From: a virus | IMG/VR virus record: IMGVR_UViG_3300028840_006088 | Location: 1-24,656 of that record | Direction: 5' to 3' (one strand) | DNA: 24,656 nt | Shown: in pieces, positions 1 through 7,914 of the stretch | Position numbering within the stretch: position 1 is the first letter of the stretch | Layout: each line of letters begins with the position of its first letter | The notes under the pieces: model-generated | What the model was told of the DNA's origin: nothing | What the model saw: the letters and a program-made list of their open reading frames with translations, nothing else | Databases searched by the model: none | Translations under genes and position numbers: made by a program

Positions 1-105
1 CGTGAAAATCGCCTGAACTGAAAAATGCCTGGTATCTCCGAGGTCAAAGTCTGCCGTAATGTTTGACGACGCATCTGTTGACGGGATCAATTCCTTCTCA
101 ATCAT
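1..105 (-). CDS. Start of a virion-type gene, cut by the window edge
   Basis: The first 35 codons of a minus-strand gene run off the left edge. The start ATG at 103-105 overlaps the TGA stop of the preceding gene (102-104) in an ATGA arrangement. A strong Shine-Dalgarno GGAGGA lies 5 nt upstream (plus-strand tcctcc at 111-116). The visible N-terminus begins MIEKELIPSTDASSNITADF and continues with a short stretch of alternating polar and hydrophobic residues, compatible with a beta-rich structural protein. Too little is present to name a family. Being translationally coupled to the Gly-rich virion protein, it is probably part of the same morphogenesis operon. Confidence 0.75.
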   Translation of the reverse strand, partial: MIEKELIPSTDASSNITADFDLGDTRHFSVQAIFT

Positions 106-1859
106 TGGTTTCCTCCAGTTTCAAATTGGGATCTATAATTAGGGATTTTCAGCAGTGCCGCATGCGTCGCAGCCATCGCAGCAGGCCCCCTCTCAGCCGC
201 CTTCATGAATACATTTCCCCATCTCTGCACAAAATCCGGGTTGCTTTTGGCGATTTCAGCAATTTTTCTCAGTGTGACAGCTCCGGCGGCGCTCCCCCTT
301 TCCCGAGCCAGTTTGTTTGCACCGCCCGCCAAAGCGGCAACGATCGCCCCGGTGATCGGCTCTCCCGTCATGAGCCCCATTGTTGCACCGGCTCCGATGC
401 CTGTCCCGTAGTCGGATGGCGAAACCAGCCTGTTCGACAAATTCTTGAGAGCCCTGTCCGATGCGGCATCGCCAGCCTGCTTGAATGAACCGTATTTGCC
501 TTTCAGCTTTTGATAGCTTCCCAGCAAATCCCTGACACGCTCAAGCCCCTGTCTGGTCTCACCGGGGATCACCTCATCCCTGACTACAAGTTCAGTGCCC
601 TTGAGAGGCATGTTTTCCGGAACGTCCTGAGCAAGTCTCTGCCCGATTCTTTTTTCAAGAGCATCGGCTGTCTCATCCATTTGGGTGCCGATGATGTTTC
701 TTATCTTGTTGGTGACGTCCTGATCCGACACAAGGATATCGGCATCGGTTGCCTTGTGCTTGAACTGATTTTTCCAGTCCTTGGCCCTCTCGAAGGTAAG
801 CATACCCTCGCCCTCGAGGTTTTCAGCCTCCTTGTAAATTCTCGTTTTCAGGGCTTTCCCCTTTTCGTTGGGGACAAGTTCATCTGCGTAGCTCCGGAGC
901 CTGTCGGCCATGCGCTTCCCGTCGACCGCACCCTGTGGATAAAATGCGTCGACCGCCTTGCCGACCTTGCCAAGCTCGCCCCCGTAAAATTTTCTGGTCT
1001 CTGCCAGCTTCGGAGCGAGAGTCTCGACATTTTCAGTACCAGTCAAAAGAGGCTTTCCACTTGGAAGCCGTTCTTCGATGATGTCCTCTCCGACTTTCCT
1101 CAAACCCTTTTCAAGCTTTTGAATGTCGCCCGCACCTTGATGTGTGCTTTGTGCAATCTTTCTCAGAGCCCCGATGTTCTGCCCGGTCGCAGCCTTGACT
1201 GCTCTTTCAGCGGCCTTTTGCGTTGCCTTCTCCGCGATCCCGGTTTTCGCTTGATTCAGAAGTCCTGCGCCTCCCCGCGCCAGTTTGTCGATCCCGTATT
1301 GGGAAGCGCCTCCGATTCCGGCTCCAATCCCGACATCCGTTGCAAGGTCCCCGACCTCCCCTTCCGTCAAATCAGCCTCGGAGTATCCTCCCCCCGCAAG
1401 CCCGCCCATCGCAGCAGCCTGTCCGGCTTTTGCAAGAGCCCCCGCCCCCTTGGCAAGCCCGACGCCGGGAATGAGCATGCTTGCTCCTCCTCCCCCCATC
1501 ATGCCGGCCATAAAGATTCCGGGATTTTCACGTTCGGCTCTTTCATAACGCGGACGAACCTCTTCGTCCCTTATCTGCTTGTAGCGAGCAAGAAGGTCCT
1601 TGAGTTCATCGGGGCCGGTAGCAATCTCGTAGAGGGCACGCCCGGCCGATTCAAGTTCATCGGGATAACCCATGAGAGCGCCCTGAGCGGCGCCCAGAAG
1701 ACCGGACTGCATTGGGGTAAAGGAAGATCCCATCATATCCTCATCAGTGAGATATCTGGGGTTGCCTCTTGCCGTCCTATCCGTGGTTTCCCCCTGCATC
1801 ATATCCTCATCAGTGAGATACATGGGGTTGCCTTTTTTGGTTCTTTCCATTTCCGGCAT
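102..1859 (-). CDS. Gly/Ala-rich internal virion (ejection-type) protein
   Basis: A protein of 585 residues when started at the ATG at 1857-1859. I prefer this start because GGAGG (plus 1867-1871) sits 7 nt upstream; an in-frame ATG at 1883 lacks a spaced Shine-Dalgarno. Residues 9-21 and 31-43 repeat the motif GNPxYLTDEDMM with a period of 22 residues. Residues 113-200 are strongly Gly/Ala-rich and hydrophobic with several GxG clusters, and a second such stretch lies near residues 500-550. The region between is charged and helical. Gly/Ala-rich, potentially membrane-active segments in a long protein following the portal are typical of podovirus ejection proteins. That role is inferred from composition and position; no enzymatic motif is seen. 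Confidence 0.75.
   Translation of the reverse strand: MPEMERTKKGNPMYLTDEDMMQGETTDRTARGNPRYLTDEDMMGSSFTPMQSGLLGAAQGALMGYPDELESAGRALYEIATGPDELKDLLARYKQIRDEEVRPRYERAERENPGIFMAGMMGGGGASMLIPGVGLAKGAGALAKAGQAAAMGGLAGGGYSEADLTEGEVGDLATDVGIGAGIGGASQYGIDKLARGGAGLLNQAKTGIAEKATQKAAERAVKAATGQNIGALRKIAQSTHQGAGDIQKLEKGLRKVGEDIIEERLPSGKPLLTGTENVETLAPKLAETRKFYGGELGKVGKAVDAFYPQGAVDGKRMADRLRSYADELVPNEKGKALKTRIYKEAENLEGEGMLTFERAKDWKNQFKHKATDADILVSDQDVTNKIRNIIGTQMDETADALEKRIGQRLAQDVPENMPLKGTELVVRDEVIPGETRQGLERVRDLLGSYQKLKGKYGSFKQAGDAASDRALKNLSNRLVSPSDYGTGIGAGATMGLMTGEPITGAIVAALAGGANKLARERGSAAGAVTLRKIAEIAKSNPDFVQRWGNVFMKAAERGPAAMAATHAALLKIPNYRSQFETGGNQ
1731..1835 (-). repeat. Two 37-39 bp direct repeats, period 66 bp
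   Basis: Positions 1731-1767 and 1797-1833 match with two differences. Both encode GNPxYLTDEDMM in the N-terminus of the Gly-rich virion protein. The period of 66 bp is a whole number of codons (22). Confidence 0.85.
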
Positions 1860-1861
1860 TT

Positions 1862-2863
1862 CTAATCCTCCAAAGCCTTCCATCTTCCATCGGGTAGCTT
1901 CATATAGCGATCCCCGTTTTTTTCTCTGATTTCGGGCTCACCGGCCACGGCTGTTCCGTCCTCTCTGGCCTGTCGCCCTTTTTGCTTTTGAGCCATGTCC
2001 ACGTCATATGTCTTCGCAGTTTCCCGCCTTGCAGCAAGAGCCTCTTCAGGATTGATCCCCTTGGTTTTCATTCTTTCGGCAAATTCAACATAAAGATTCT
2101 TGAGCTTGGATCGTTGCATTTCCTCGCTGTCGAACACAGTGGGTGCCATTTTCAGAAAGCGGGCCTCCTCGTCCTTGTTAATCGCCCCGCCCGACTGCAA
2201 CCTGCCAAGAGCTTCTTGGAATCTGGTTCGAGATGCGGTGTAGGGGTTATCTCCGATCAGTGAAAAAGTGAAAGACCTCGAAGGTCCGAAAAGAGCCTCT
2301 TCCATATCGACAACACCTTGGAGGGCCATGCCCGCTTTTTCAAAATTGGCTTTGTCGGTTGGGTTCATGGCCGCAACTTTTTTCTGATAGTCAGTAAGGG
2401 GCTTTCCGGCGGCGTCGACCTTCGCTTTCTTTGGATCGATCTTCGCGAGATAATCCTGCTGGCGCTTCCACAGGTTGAATTTTTCATCCTGCTGGGCCTG
2501 CCGCTGAGGTCTGTAGAGGTCGGCCTTGAAGCTCGCCAATGCCATTTGGTCTTGGAAATCCCGATCCTTCATCCTTTCACGTTCGGCCATCTGCTCTTTT
2601 CGCCTTTGGGCATCCATGAGATAGGACATCAGTTTGCCCTCGCGGGCGTCGCGCCTCCTTTGAAAATCCCTTTGGGATGCCTGTTCCCCCTGAGCCCATT
2701 TCTGGACGCCGGAAGTATCCGCAGTGCGGCCGTCAACCATTCCAAATTGCGAGGCGGCATCCATCATGCTCGCAACGAGAGACGGATCAACAGGCGAATC
2801 AGATCTGTCACGTTCTGGCCTCATCAAATATTTGATCACCCTTGGATCTATGTTTCCGTTCAT
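1862..2863 (-). CDS. Charged helical virion-associated protein, function unknown
   Basis: A protein of 333 residues starting at ATG 2861-2863, with AGGAG (from plus-strand ctcct) 6 nt upstream. It is dominated by Arg, Lys, Glu, Asp, Gln and Met; roughly residues 50-180 are predicted helical and coiled-coil-like, rich in RxxRDxR and QxxxxKxQ patterns. There is no signal peptide, membrane segment or catalytic motif. It lies 9 nt after the previous gene, and its stop comes just before the preferred start of the next gene. Placed between two other long helical proteins after the portal, it is most likely a minor or internal virion protein. I do not recognise the family. Confidence 0.7.
   Translation of the reverse strand: MNGNIDPRVIKYLMRPERDRSDSPVDPSLVASMMDAASQFGMVDGRTADTSGVQKWAQGEQASQRDFQRRRDAREGKLMSYLMDAQRRKEQMAERERMKDRDFQDQMALASFKADLYRPQRQAQQDEKFNLWKRQQDYLAKIDPKKAKVDAAGKPLTDYQKKVAAMNPTDKANFEKAGMALQGVVDMEEALFGPSRSFTFSLIGDNPYTASRTRFQEALGRLQSGGAINKDEEARFLKMAPTVFDSEEMQRSKLKNLYVEFAERMKTKGINPEEALAARRETAKTYDVDMAQKQKGRQAREDGTAVAGEPEIREKNGDRYMKLPDGRWKALED
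1867..1871 (-). promoter_or_regulatory. Ribosome-binding site for the Gly-rich virion protein
   Basis: GGAGG on the minus strand is spaced 7 nt from ATG 1857-1859. It lies just before the stop of the previous gene. It supports the 585-residue start over an ATG at 1883. Confidence 0.7.
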
Positions 2864-2872
2864 TTCATGCTC

Positions 2873-4150
2873 CTATCCATAGATATTTGATCGACCGTAG
2901 CCGTATGCCTGCCTGTCCTTTTCAGCCTCTTCCCGCCTGTATTTCCGATCGGCGCTTGATGCCAGACCCTGTGCAAGGACATTGCTGAAGCCTTGTATTG
3001 CAGCGTTATCGGCAGCCGCGCTTCCGGCAATGTCGCCTCTTCTTTCCCTTACGACTCCTGCCATTCCAGCCATCTTGTCCTGTGTGTCTTGATAGCCCTG
3101 CTCCTTCCACCTGTTGAGCCAGTCTGTATTGCCCTGCCTCCATTTCGCCCTCAAAATTTCTCTGGCATCGTCGTACGATCTTTGCTGAACCAGCCTGTCG
3201 TACTCGTCTCTTGCCAGCTGATCCTGTCGCGCTCTCTCGCGATACCTGTTTTCATAGTCCTGAAGTGCAATGCGGTCGGCCCTCTCACGATCTAATACCT
3301 TCGCTTCGTTCCTTCCTGTAACGTTCATGTCGGCCAGCCTTTGGGCCTCCTGAATATTCCTCAGATCAGCTCGGTTCATCGCATCGGCACGCATCTGCTC
3401 CCAATCCTGATGCCTTTTGCTCATCCGCTGATTGAAACTGTTTATTATGTCGAGGTTTTGCTGCTGAAGACCTATGTCTTCGGCCCTGATCCTTCCACCA
3501 AGGTCCGCTCCCTGCGAGAGTGCCTGAAGCTGGTTTCGGTATGCCTCGGCTTCCGCAGCCAGCTGCATTTGGGCATTTCGATCCATGGCCTGACTTGCAG
3601 CACCGATCTTGCCGGCAAGTTCAAGACCCGATCCGGCCAATCCCCTTCTTTCGAAATCTTGCTGGATAGAGGCCGTCCTTGACTGGGCTTCGGCCTGCGC
3701 CCTGTTTTGCGCATCCATTACCCGCTGCTGAAAAATCGGATCATATCCATCCTCTCCGATTTCCATAAAGCGGCGAAGAGCCTGCTTTTGCGCTTCCCTA
3801 CCCTCACCCATGGCCTCAGTCTCTTTAATGAGTTCGGGCTTCTCTTCCAGAATCAACGGCGCGATTCGGGGCTGGTATTTTTCAACAATTTGATATTCTT
3901 CAGGGCTGAGCTTTTCCATGTTGTATTGGATTTTTTCCAGCTCCCCGGCGAATACCGGTTCTTGAAGCCTCTCGGCATGAAGCTCTGGAGGGTCCTCAAT
4001 TGTAAGATCATAGTCAGGTGGTACAAGCCCCTCGTACATTCTGGCGATTTTGTCCAGCTCCGCCTTCGACGCAGCCCGAGCCTTCTCAGCCTGATAATGT
4101 TGCGCGATTGCACTGACTGCCGCGATTCCAGCTATTGCTGCAAGTGCCAT
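2873..4150 (-). CDS. Gln/Ala-rich coiled-coil internal virion protein
   Basis: A protein of 425 residues. The N-terminus (residues 1-18, MALAAIAGIAAVSAIAQ) is a short hydrophobic helix; the rest is highly helical and rich in Ala, Gln, Arg, Asp and Glu. Around residues 160-240 it contains a QQDFERRGLAGSGLELAGK segment followed by a long Ala/Gln helix. I associate this pattern with conserved podovirus proteins encoded near portal and ejection genes, but only from memory. The start ATG at 4148-4150 has a GGAGGG Shine-Dalgarno upstream, and the gene directly abuts the stop of the previous one. The likely role is an ejected internal core protein, with the hydrophobic N-terminus possibly engaging a membrane or the portal. 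That is inference from position and composition. Confidence 0.75.
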   Translation of the reverse strand: MALAAIAGIAAVSAIAQHYQAEKARAASKAELDKIARMYEGLVPPDYDLTIEDPPELHAERLQEPVFAGELEKIQYNMEKLSPEEYQIVEKYQPRIAPLILEEKPELIKETEAMGEGREAQKQALRRFMEIGEDGYDPIFQQRVMDAQNRAQAEAQSRTASIQQDFERRGLAGSGLELAGKIGAASQAMDRNAQMQLAAEAEAYRNQLQALSQGADLGGRIRAEDIGLQQQNLDIINSFNQRMSKRHQDWEQMRADAMNRADLRNIQEAQRLADMNVTGRNEAKVLDRERADRIALQDYENRYRERARQDQLARDEYDRLVQQRSYDDAREILRAKWRQGNTDWLNRWKEQGYQDTQDKMAGMAGVVRERRGDIAGSAAADNAAIQGFSNVLAQGLASSADRKYRREEAEKDRQAYGYGRSNIYG

Positions 4151-5908
4151 TTACAATCCCTCCCATTGCAAATTAGGGTCCGGTGACAATGTTGGCATCA
4201 TTCCCGCCAGTAATTCCGAATCAAGAGTACCACCCGGCGCATCCGGCACGCTAAGGTCGACCGCACCACCGGCCTGTGCTTCCGCCGCCCTTCTCTCGGT
4301 GTCCATCTGATAATCCCTTCGAGCTTGCTCGAGCATTGGATTGAGCCTGTCGAGCAGGTACTGCCTGTAGTTTGCCTCGTCAAGAAAACCCCCGCCCATC
4401 TCGGCACCGCCCGCTCCGTATGCCTGTGTCAGTCCCAAGTCGGCACTTATCTCATTCAATGACTGGGCCTCTTCCGGCGTAAGCACGTCGTATGCCCCCA
4501 AATCTCTCGCATACAGCGGATCAACAGTTATGTCCTGATACTGTGAAGCCATTGCGGGATCATAAAACTCTCTGAGGAACGGATTTTCCTGCAGGACCTG
4601 TTCACCTATTTGTGCAAGTCTGGGCTCATAGGAACCCCTCAGCTCGGCAACCCTTGCATCCTCGATATCGGCGCGCGTCTGGGCACCTCCCAAAATCTGA
4701 TCCATTAGAGATCGCTGATCAATATCCCTTTGGGCTCTCAGGTCTCTTGCCTGCCCGGCAATATTTTCATAGTAGCCCCCTTCGTCCACGGAGTATTGCG
4801 GCCTCAACGCTCCAGCGGCACCGTAAGCCTGGCCCCCTTCGCCGAGCATACCCATGATCCTGTTGAATTGATCCGCCTCGGTCTGATCGACAAACTGCCG
4901 ATAGCCGTAGTCGGGCTGATCAACAGTAAGGTAGTCGGCTATGTTTGCCTGGGCCTGTTCGAGTTGGGGGGCGATCCTCGAACCGTATTCCTGGGTCAAA
5001 TCACCCTCAACCTGTTTTCTGATCCTCTCGGATTCCTCTCCGCCCAGTGTTCCAACATCAAGGTTTCTAAGCATGTCATTGTATGCATCGGCCTCAGCCT
5101 GATTTTGAGCTTTGAGTTGAGACTCTCTTTCAGTGAGAAAATCTCTCGCCTTTTCCCGTCCGGCTTCAAACCGCTCCTGTCCATATTGTTGGGCCTGCGC
5201 TTCAAGTTGTCCCGGAAGTGAGCCCCTTTCACGTTCGAGGGCTCTTTCGTCTATTCGAATATCAGACACGGTATCAAGGAAGGTAGGGTCTCTTTGCATG
5301 AGCATTACATCAAAAGCACTCATCCCCTTTGTGTATCGGGGGCCTTTTCCCTGTGAGGCCAACCTCATCAGTCCGGCGCTTGTGGATAAGTCATCAACAC
5401 CCTTTACGCCAAGTCCTTCAGCTCCCGTGAACTGATCGGGCATGTCCGCCATTCCCCGGCCCATGATGCCCTGAATGCGCTGAAAATCCTCTCCGCCCTG
5501 GCTGACGGCACGCTCCAAGGTGGGACGTGTCACATCGTATTTTTGCGAAGCCTGCTGCTGATATTGTTGCGTGTATTCGTTTGCCCTGTTCTGCAAAAGC
5601 GCCTGATTTCTGTCGATACGCCCCCTCAAATCCGAGAGCCCTTCGGGAGCCGCCGTTTTTCCCACGTTGGCCTGGAGCGCCATCGCCTTTGCTGAAGATC
5701 CCGGATCTTTCGTATGTTTGACGGATTCCGGAGCCCCTATGTGAGTTGTTCCGATTTCTCCCTCGGTTGTGGTTTTCACCATTTCCGAACCCATCGGAAG
5801 AGGAGCGCCCTGTCCACCACTTTCCTCTTGCATCCCGCCCCCGAAAATATCCTGCTTTTCAGGTTCTGCTCCCACAGCCTCATCGATTTTTGAAAATGCA
5901 TAAGCCAT
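4151..5908 (-). CDS. Long Gln-rich virion protein following the portal
   Basis: A protein of 585 residues starting at ATG 5906-5908, with AGGGGAT upstream and only 2 nt after the portal stop. The first 80 or so residues are low-complexity, rich in Gly, Glu, Lys and Thr, and probably disordered. The remainder is helical, with many Gln, Ala, Glu and Tyr residues and repeated Gln-rich coiled-coil stretches (about 95-130, 225-275 and 295-320). No catalytic motif or membrane segment is visible. Position immediately after the portal and composition resembling ejected core proteins of short-tailed phages suggest an internal virion protein. I do not recognise a named family, and a portal-associated or scaffolding-like role is also possible. 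Confidence 0.72.
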   Translation of the reverse strand: MAYAFSKIDEAVGAEPEKQDIFGGGMQEESGGQGAPLPMGSEMVKTTTEGEIGTTHIGAPESVKHTKDPGSSAKAMALQANVGKTAAPEGLSDLRGRIDRNQALLQNRANEYTQQYQQQASQKYDVTRPTLERAVSQGGEDFQRIQGIMGRGMADMPDQFTGAEGLGVKGVDDLSTSAGLMRLASQGKGPRYTKGMSAFDVMLMQRDPTFLDTVSDIRIDERALERERGSLPGQLEAQAQQYGQERFEAGREKARDFLTERESQLKAQNQAEADAYNDMLRNLDVGTLGGEESERIRKQVEGDLTQEYGSRIAPQLEQAQANIADYLTVDQPDYGYRQFVDQTEADQFNRIMGMLGEGGQAYGAAGALRPQYSVDEGGYYENIAGQARDLRAQRDIDQRSLMDQILGGAQTRADIEDARVAELRGSYEPRLAQIGEQVLQENPFLREFYDPAMASQYQDITVDPLYARDLGAYDVLTPEEAQSLNEISADLGLTQAYGAGGAEMGGGFLDEANYRQYLLDRLNPMLEQARRDYQMDTERRAAEAQAGGAVDLSVPDAPGGTLDSELLAGMMPTLSPDPNLQWEGL

Positions 5909-5910
5909 TG

Positions 5911-7914
5911 CTATCCCCTTTGAAGCAAGTCTGTTGCCGGTTGAGCCACATCTCCCACCACCGGCGAAGTCGGTGCATCGATGCCTGCCGGTGCGGGCTC
6001 GTCAACTGCGCCCGGAATCGGCGGACCTCCAGGGCCGGCCGGCGGAGGAGGAGGTGGCGGTGGCGCTGGAGGTTGCAGACCTCCCTCCGGCATCTGCCCC
6101 GTCTTCATGATCCCCATGAGCACCGGGTCACCCTGCTTGAGCTGCTTGTAGTGATCCATTATGTGTTGAAGTATTGTTTGCACGCTCTTTCCGTTCAGCC
6201 TGTTTTTTATGTCGGAAAGACAACCCGAATGATCCTTCATATGCATTAGATGATCGTCAGTCGCAAGCACTGGAACCATCTCGCCCATTTCAAGGGCTTC
6301 ATTTTCCTGAGCGATGAGATCGCCCTCGTTGAGTTCATTTTTGTAGATGCTGTCGAGCGGCCTTCCTTCAAGGATGGATACATAGTCGGGCCATATATCC
6401 TTTGGCACTGTCAAAAGCTTTTCACCGACCTCAAGCCTTCCGGCAAAGCTCTTGAGAAGAGGATTCACAGTCTCAAGCTTCATTGAAGATACATTTGATA
6501 TGTCTTCACCCTTGAAATCCCGATATGTCAGCTGCCCGCCTTTGCCCTTGAGTTCCACTTTCTGTGGAATCTTCGCAAATTTCTTGTAGGCATTGACAGC
6601 ATGCATCATCGTTTTTTCCCAGCAAAGATTATAGGATTTGGAAATGCTGGTAATGAATTCGATCGAGTTTGCCGACAGAGTTGCAATAGCGGTTCCCGAA
6701 GACACGCCGGGGGGAAGATTTCCCGTCATTGCACCTGATATGAAGCTCAGATCCTGCATGAGGTCCTCAAGCTTGTCTGTGAACTTGAAGGTTTCAGGTG
6801 CGGACTTTGTCAGGTTCAAAGGTGTCGGGGCTCCACCTCCGGGAATGCCCGGAACAGGTGTGTACGATATGAAATTCATGCCGTTGATTTCATCAACCTG
6901 AACATTAGATCCTCGTGGATTCAGCACATTTTGAACAGCAAACTGACTTTGGTTGGTTGCCACTGCTGAAAGGGATGCATCAAACATTTCCTGACAACCT
7001 GAAAGATCGGTTAGTTTTGAATAGCCGGTTCCCGTGTCAAGAACCGCCTCCGGAATATTGGGCTCGACCGGTATTGCACCGTACTTGTTGGGACCGTCGT
7101 AGAAAATTGTTTCCGAGTCCGTATAAAAAATCATCCTCCCCTTTGGAAGGGAGGGAGTCGGCTTGTGAAAAAACTCGTAACAATATATTAGATCGTCTTC
7201 ATCAAGCAATTGGCGGTCAATCCAGTTGTTGGGTCCGTTCTCCTCGTTGACGCTCGGAATGCTCTTGATTTCCCTTTCGAGATCCGGGTGCTCGGCAATC
7301 AGGTCCCACCTGTTTTTTTTGACCCGAACCTCAACCCATGGTTGATCATCCCAAGGGACCATAAGGTTATAGAATACATTGAATGGCGAATGAATGGATA
7401 CATTGACGCTGCCGGTGTTTATGATTCTGCCGGAAGCGTCTTTAGTATATGGAGTTCCTCCGGCTGTGTCCCAGGTAGCCTTCGTAAACCATGCACCGCA
7501 CACCAATCCGCCTTCGCACAGCTGATCACCCTTTATGTCGAGCCTTTGCGAATCAACGACCTGCTCGGCAACGGCATTTCCAAGTTTTATCTCATTTATG
7601 GCATCGGCTCCGTCAGTTTGGGCCGATGCCTTGAATGCAAGCCTTTGCTTTGTGACAACTGATGTGAGCTGTCGAATGAGGGTTCTTGCCTTCGGAGTAT
7701 AGAACCTTGTCAGCTCGCCCTGTATCCCCTCGAAGATCAGAGATGTGTCCCATGCCGAGGGATGAAGAACCGGAGAGTAATACGCATAGTAATTTCTCAG
7801 CCACATTTGCTTGAAGGGAGATCCGTGCCATGAATACCAGTGGGTGTGGAAATCTATCAGACGATCACAGACATCCTTTCCCTCCCGATAAAGCCAGTAT
7901 TCATGCTTGCTCAT
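5911..7914 (-). CDS. Portal protein (podovirus type)
   Basis: A protein of 667 residues, close to the length of large podovirus portals. The portal is the dodecameric ring at one capsid vertex through which DNA is packaged and ejected. Visible features are an aromatic-rich N-terminal wing-like region (residues 25-60), a middle region with conserved-looking IHSPFNVFYNL (174-184), and the segment PPGVSSGTAIATLSANS (401-417). That SG-x-A-x-x-L pattern is characteristic of such portals and precedes the long stem helices. The C-terminal 60 residues are Pro/Gly/Ala-rich, with eight consecutive prolines at 618-625. The start ATG overlaps the nozzle stop in an ATGA arrangement, with AAGGG upstream. 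It lies far downstream of the terminase and capsid genes, which is unusual. Confidence 0.85.
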   Translation of the reverse strand: MSKHEYWLYREGKDVCDRLIDFHTHWYSWHGSPFKQMWLRNYYAYYSPVLHPSAWDTSLIFEGIQGELTRFYTPKARTLIRQLTSVVTKQRLAFKASAQTDGADAINEIKLGNAVAEQVVDSQRLDIKGDQLCEGGLVCGAWFTKATWDTAGGTPYTKDASGRIINTGSVNVSIHSPFNVFYNLMVPWDDQPWVEVRVKKNRWDLIAEHPDLEREIKSIPSVNEENGPNNWIDRQLLDEDDLIYCYEFFHKPTPSLPKGRMIFYTDSETIFYDGPNKYGAIPVEPNIPEAVLDTGTGYSKLTDLSGCQEMFDASLSAVATNQSQFAVQNVLNPRGSNVQVDEINGMNFISYTPVPGIPGGGAPTPLNLTKSAPETFKFTDKLEDLMQDLSFISGAMTGNLPPGVSSGTAIATLSANSIEFITSISKSYNLCWEKTMMHAVNAYKKFAKIPQKVELKGKGGQLTYRDFKGEDISNVSSMKLETVNPLLKSFAGRLEVGEKLLTVPKDIWPDYVSILEGRPLDSIYKNELNEGDLIAQENEALEMGEMVPVLATDDHLMHMKDHSGCLSDIKNRLNGKSVQTILQHIMDHYKQLKQGDPVLMGIMKTGQMPEGGLQPPAPPPPPPPPAGPGGPPIPGAVDEPAPAGIDAPTSPVVGDVAQPATDLLQRG

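Noticed and set aside
510-1865. 451-codon plus-strand open frame
   Set aside because: It lies fully antisense to the Gly-rich virion protein, has no ribosome-binding site, and its translation is rich in residues expected from reading a real gene backwards.
3707-4186. 159-codon plus-strand frame
   Set aside because: Antisense to the coiled-coil virion protein, with no neighbours on that strand.
4730-5221. 163-codon plus-strand frame
   Set aside because: Antisense to the Gln-rich virion protein; no ribosome-binding site or domain.
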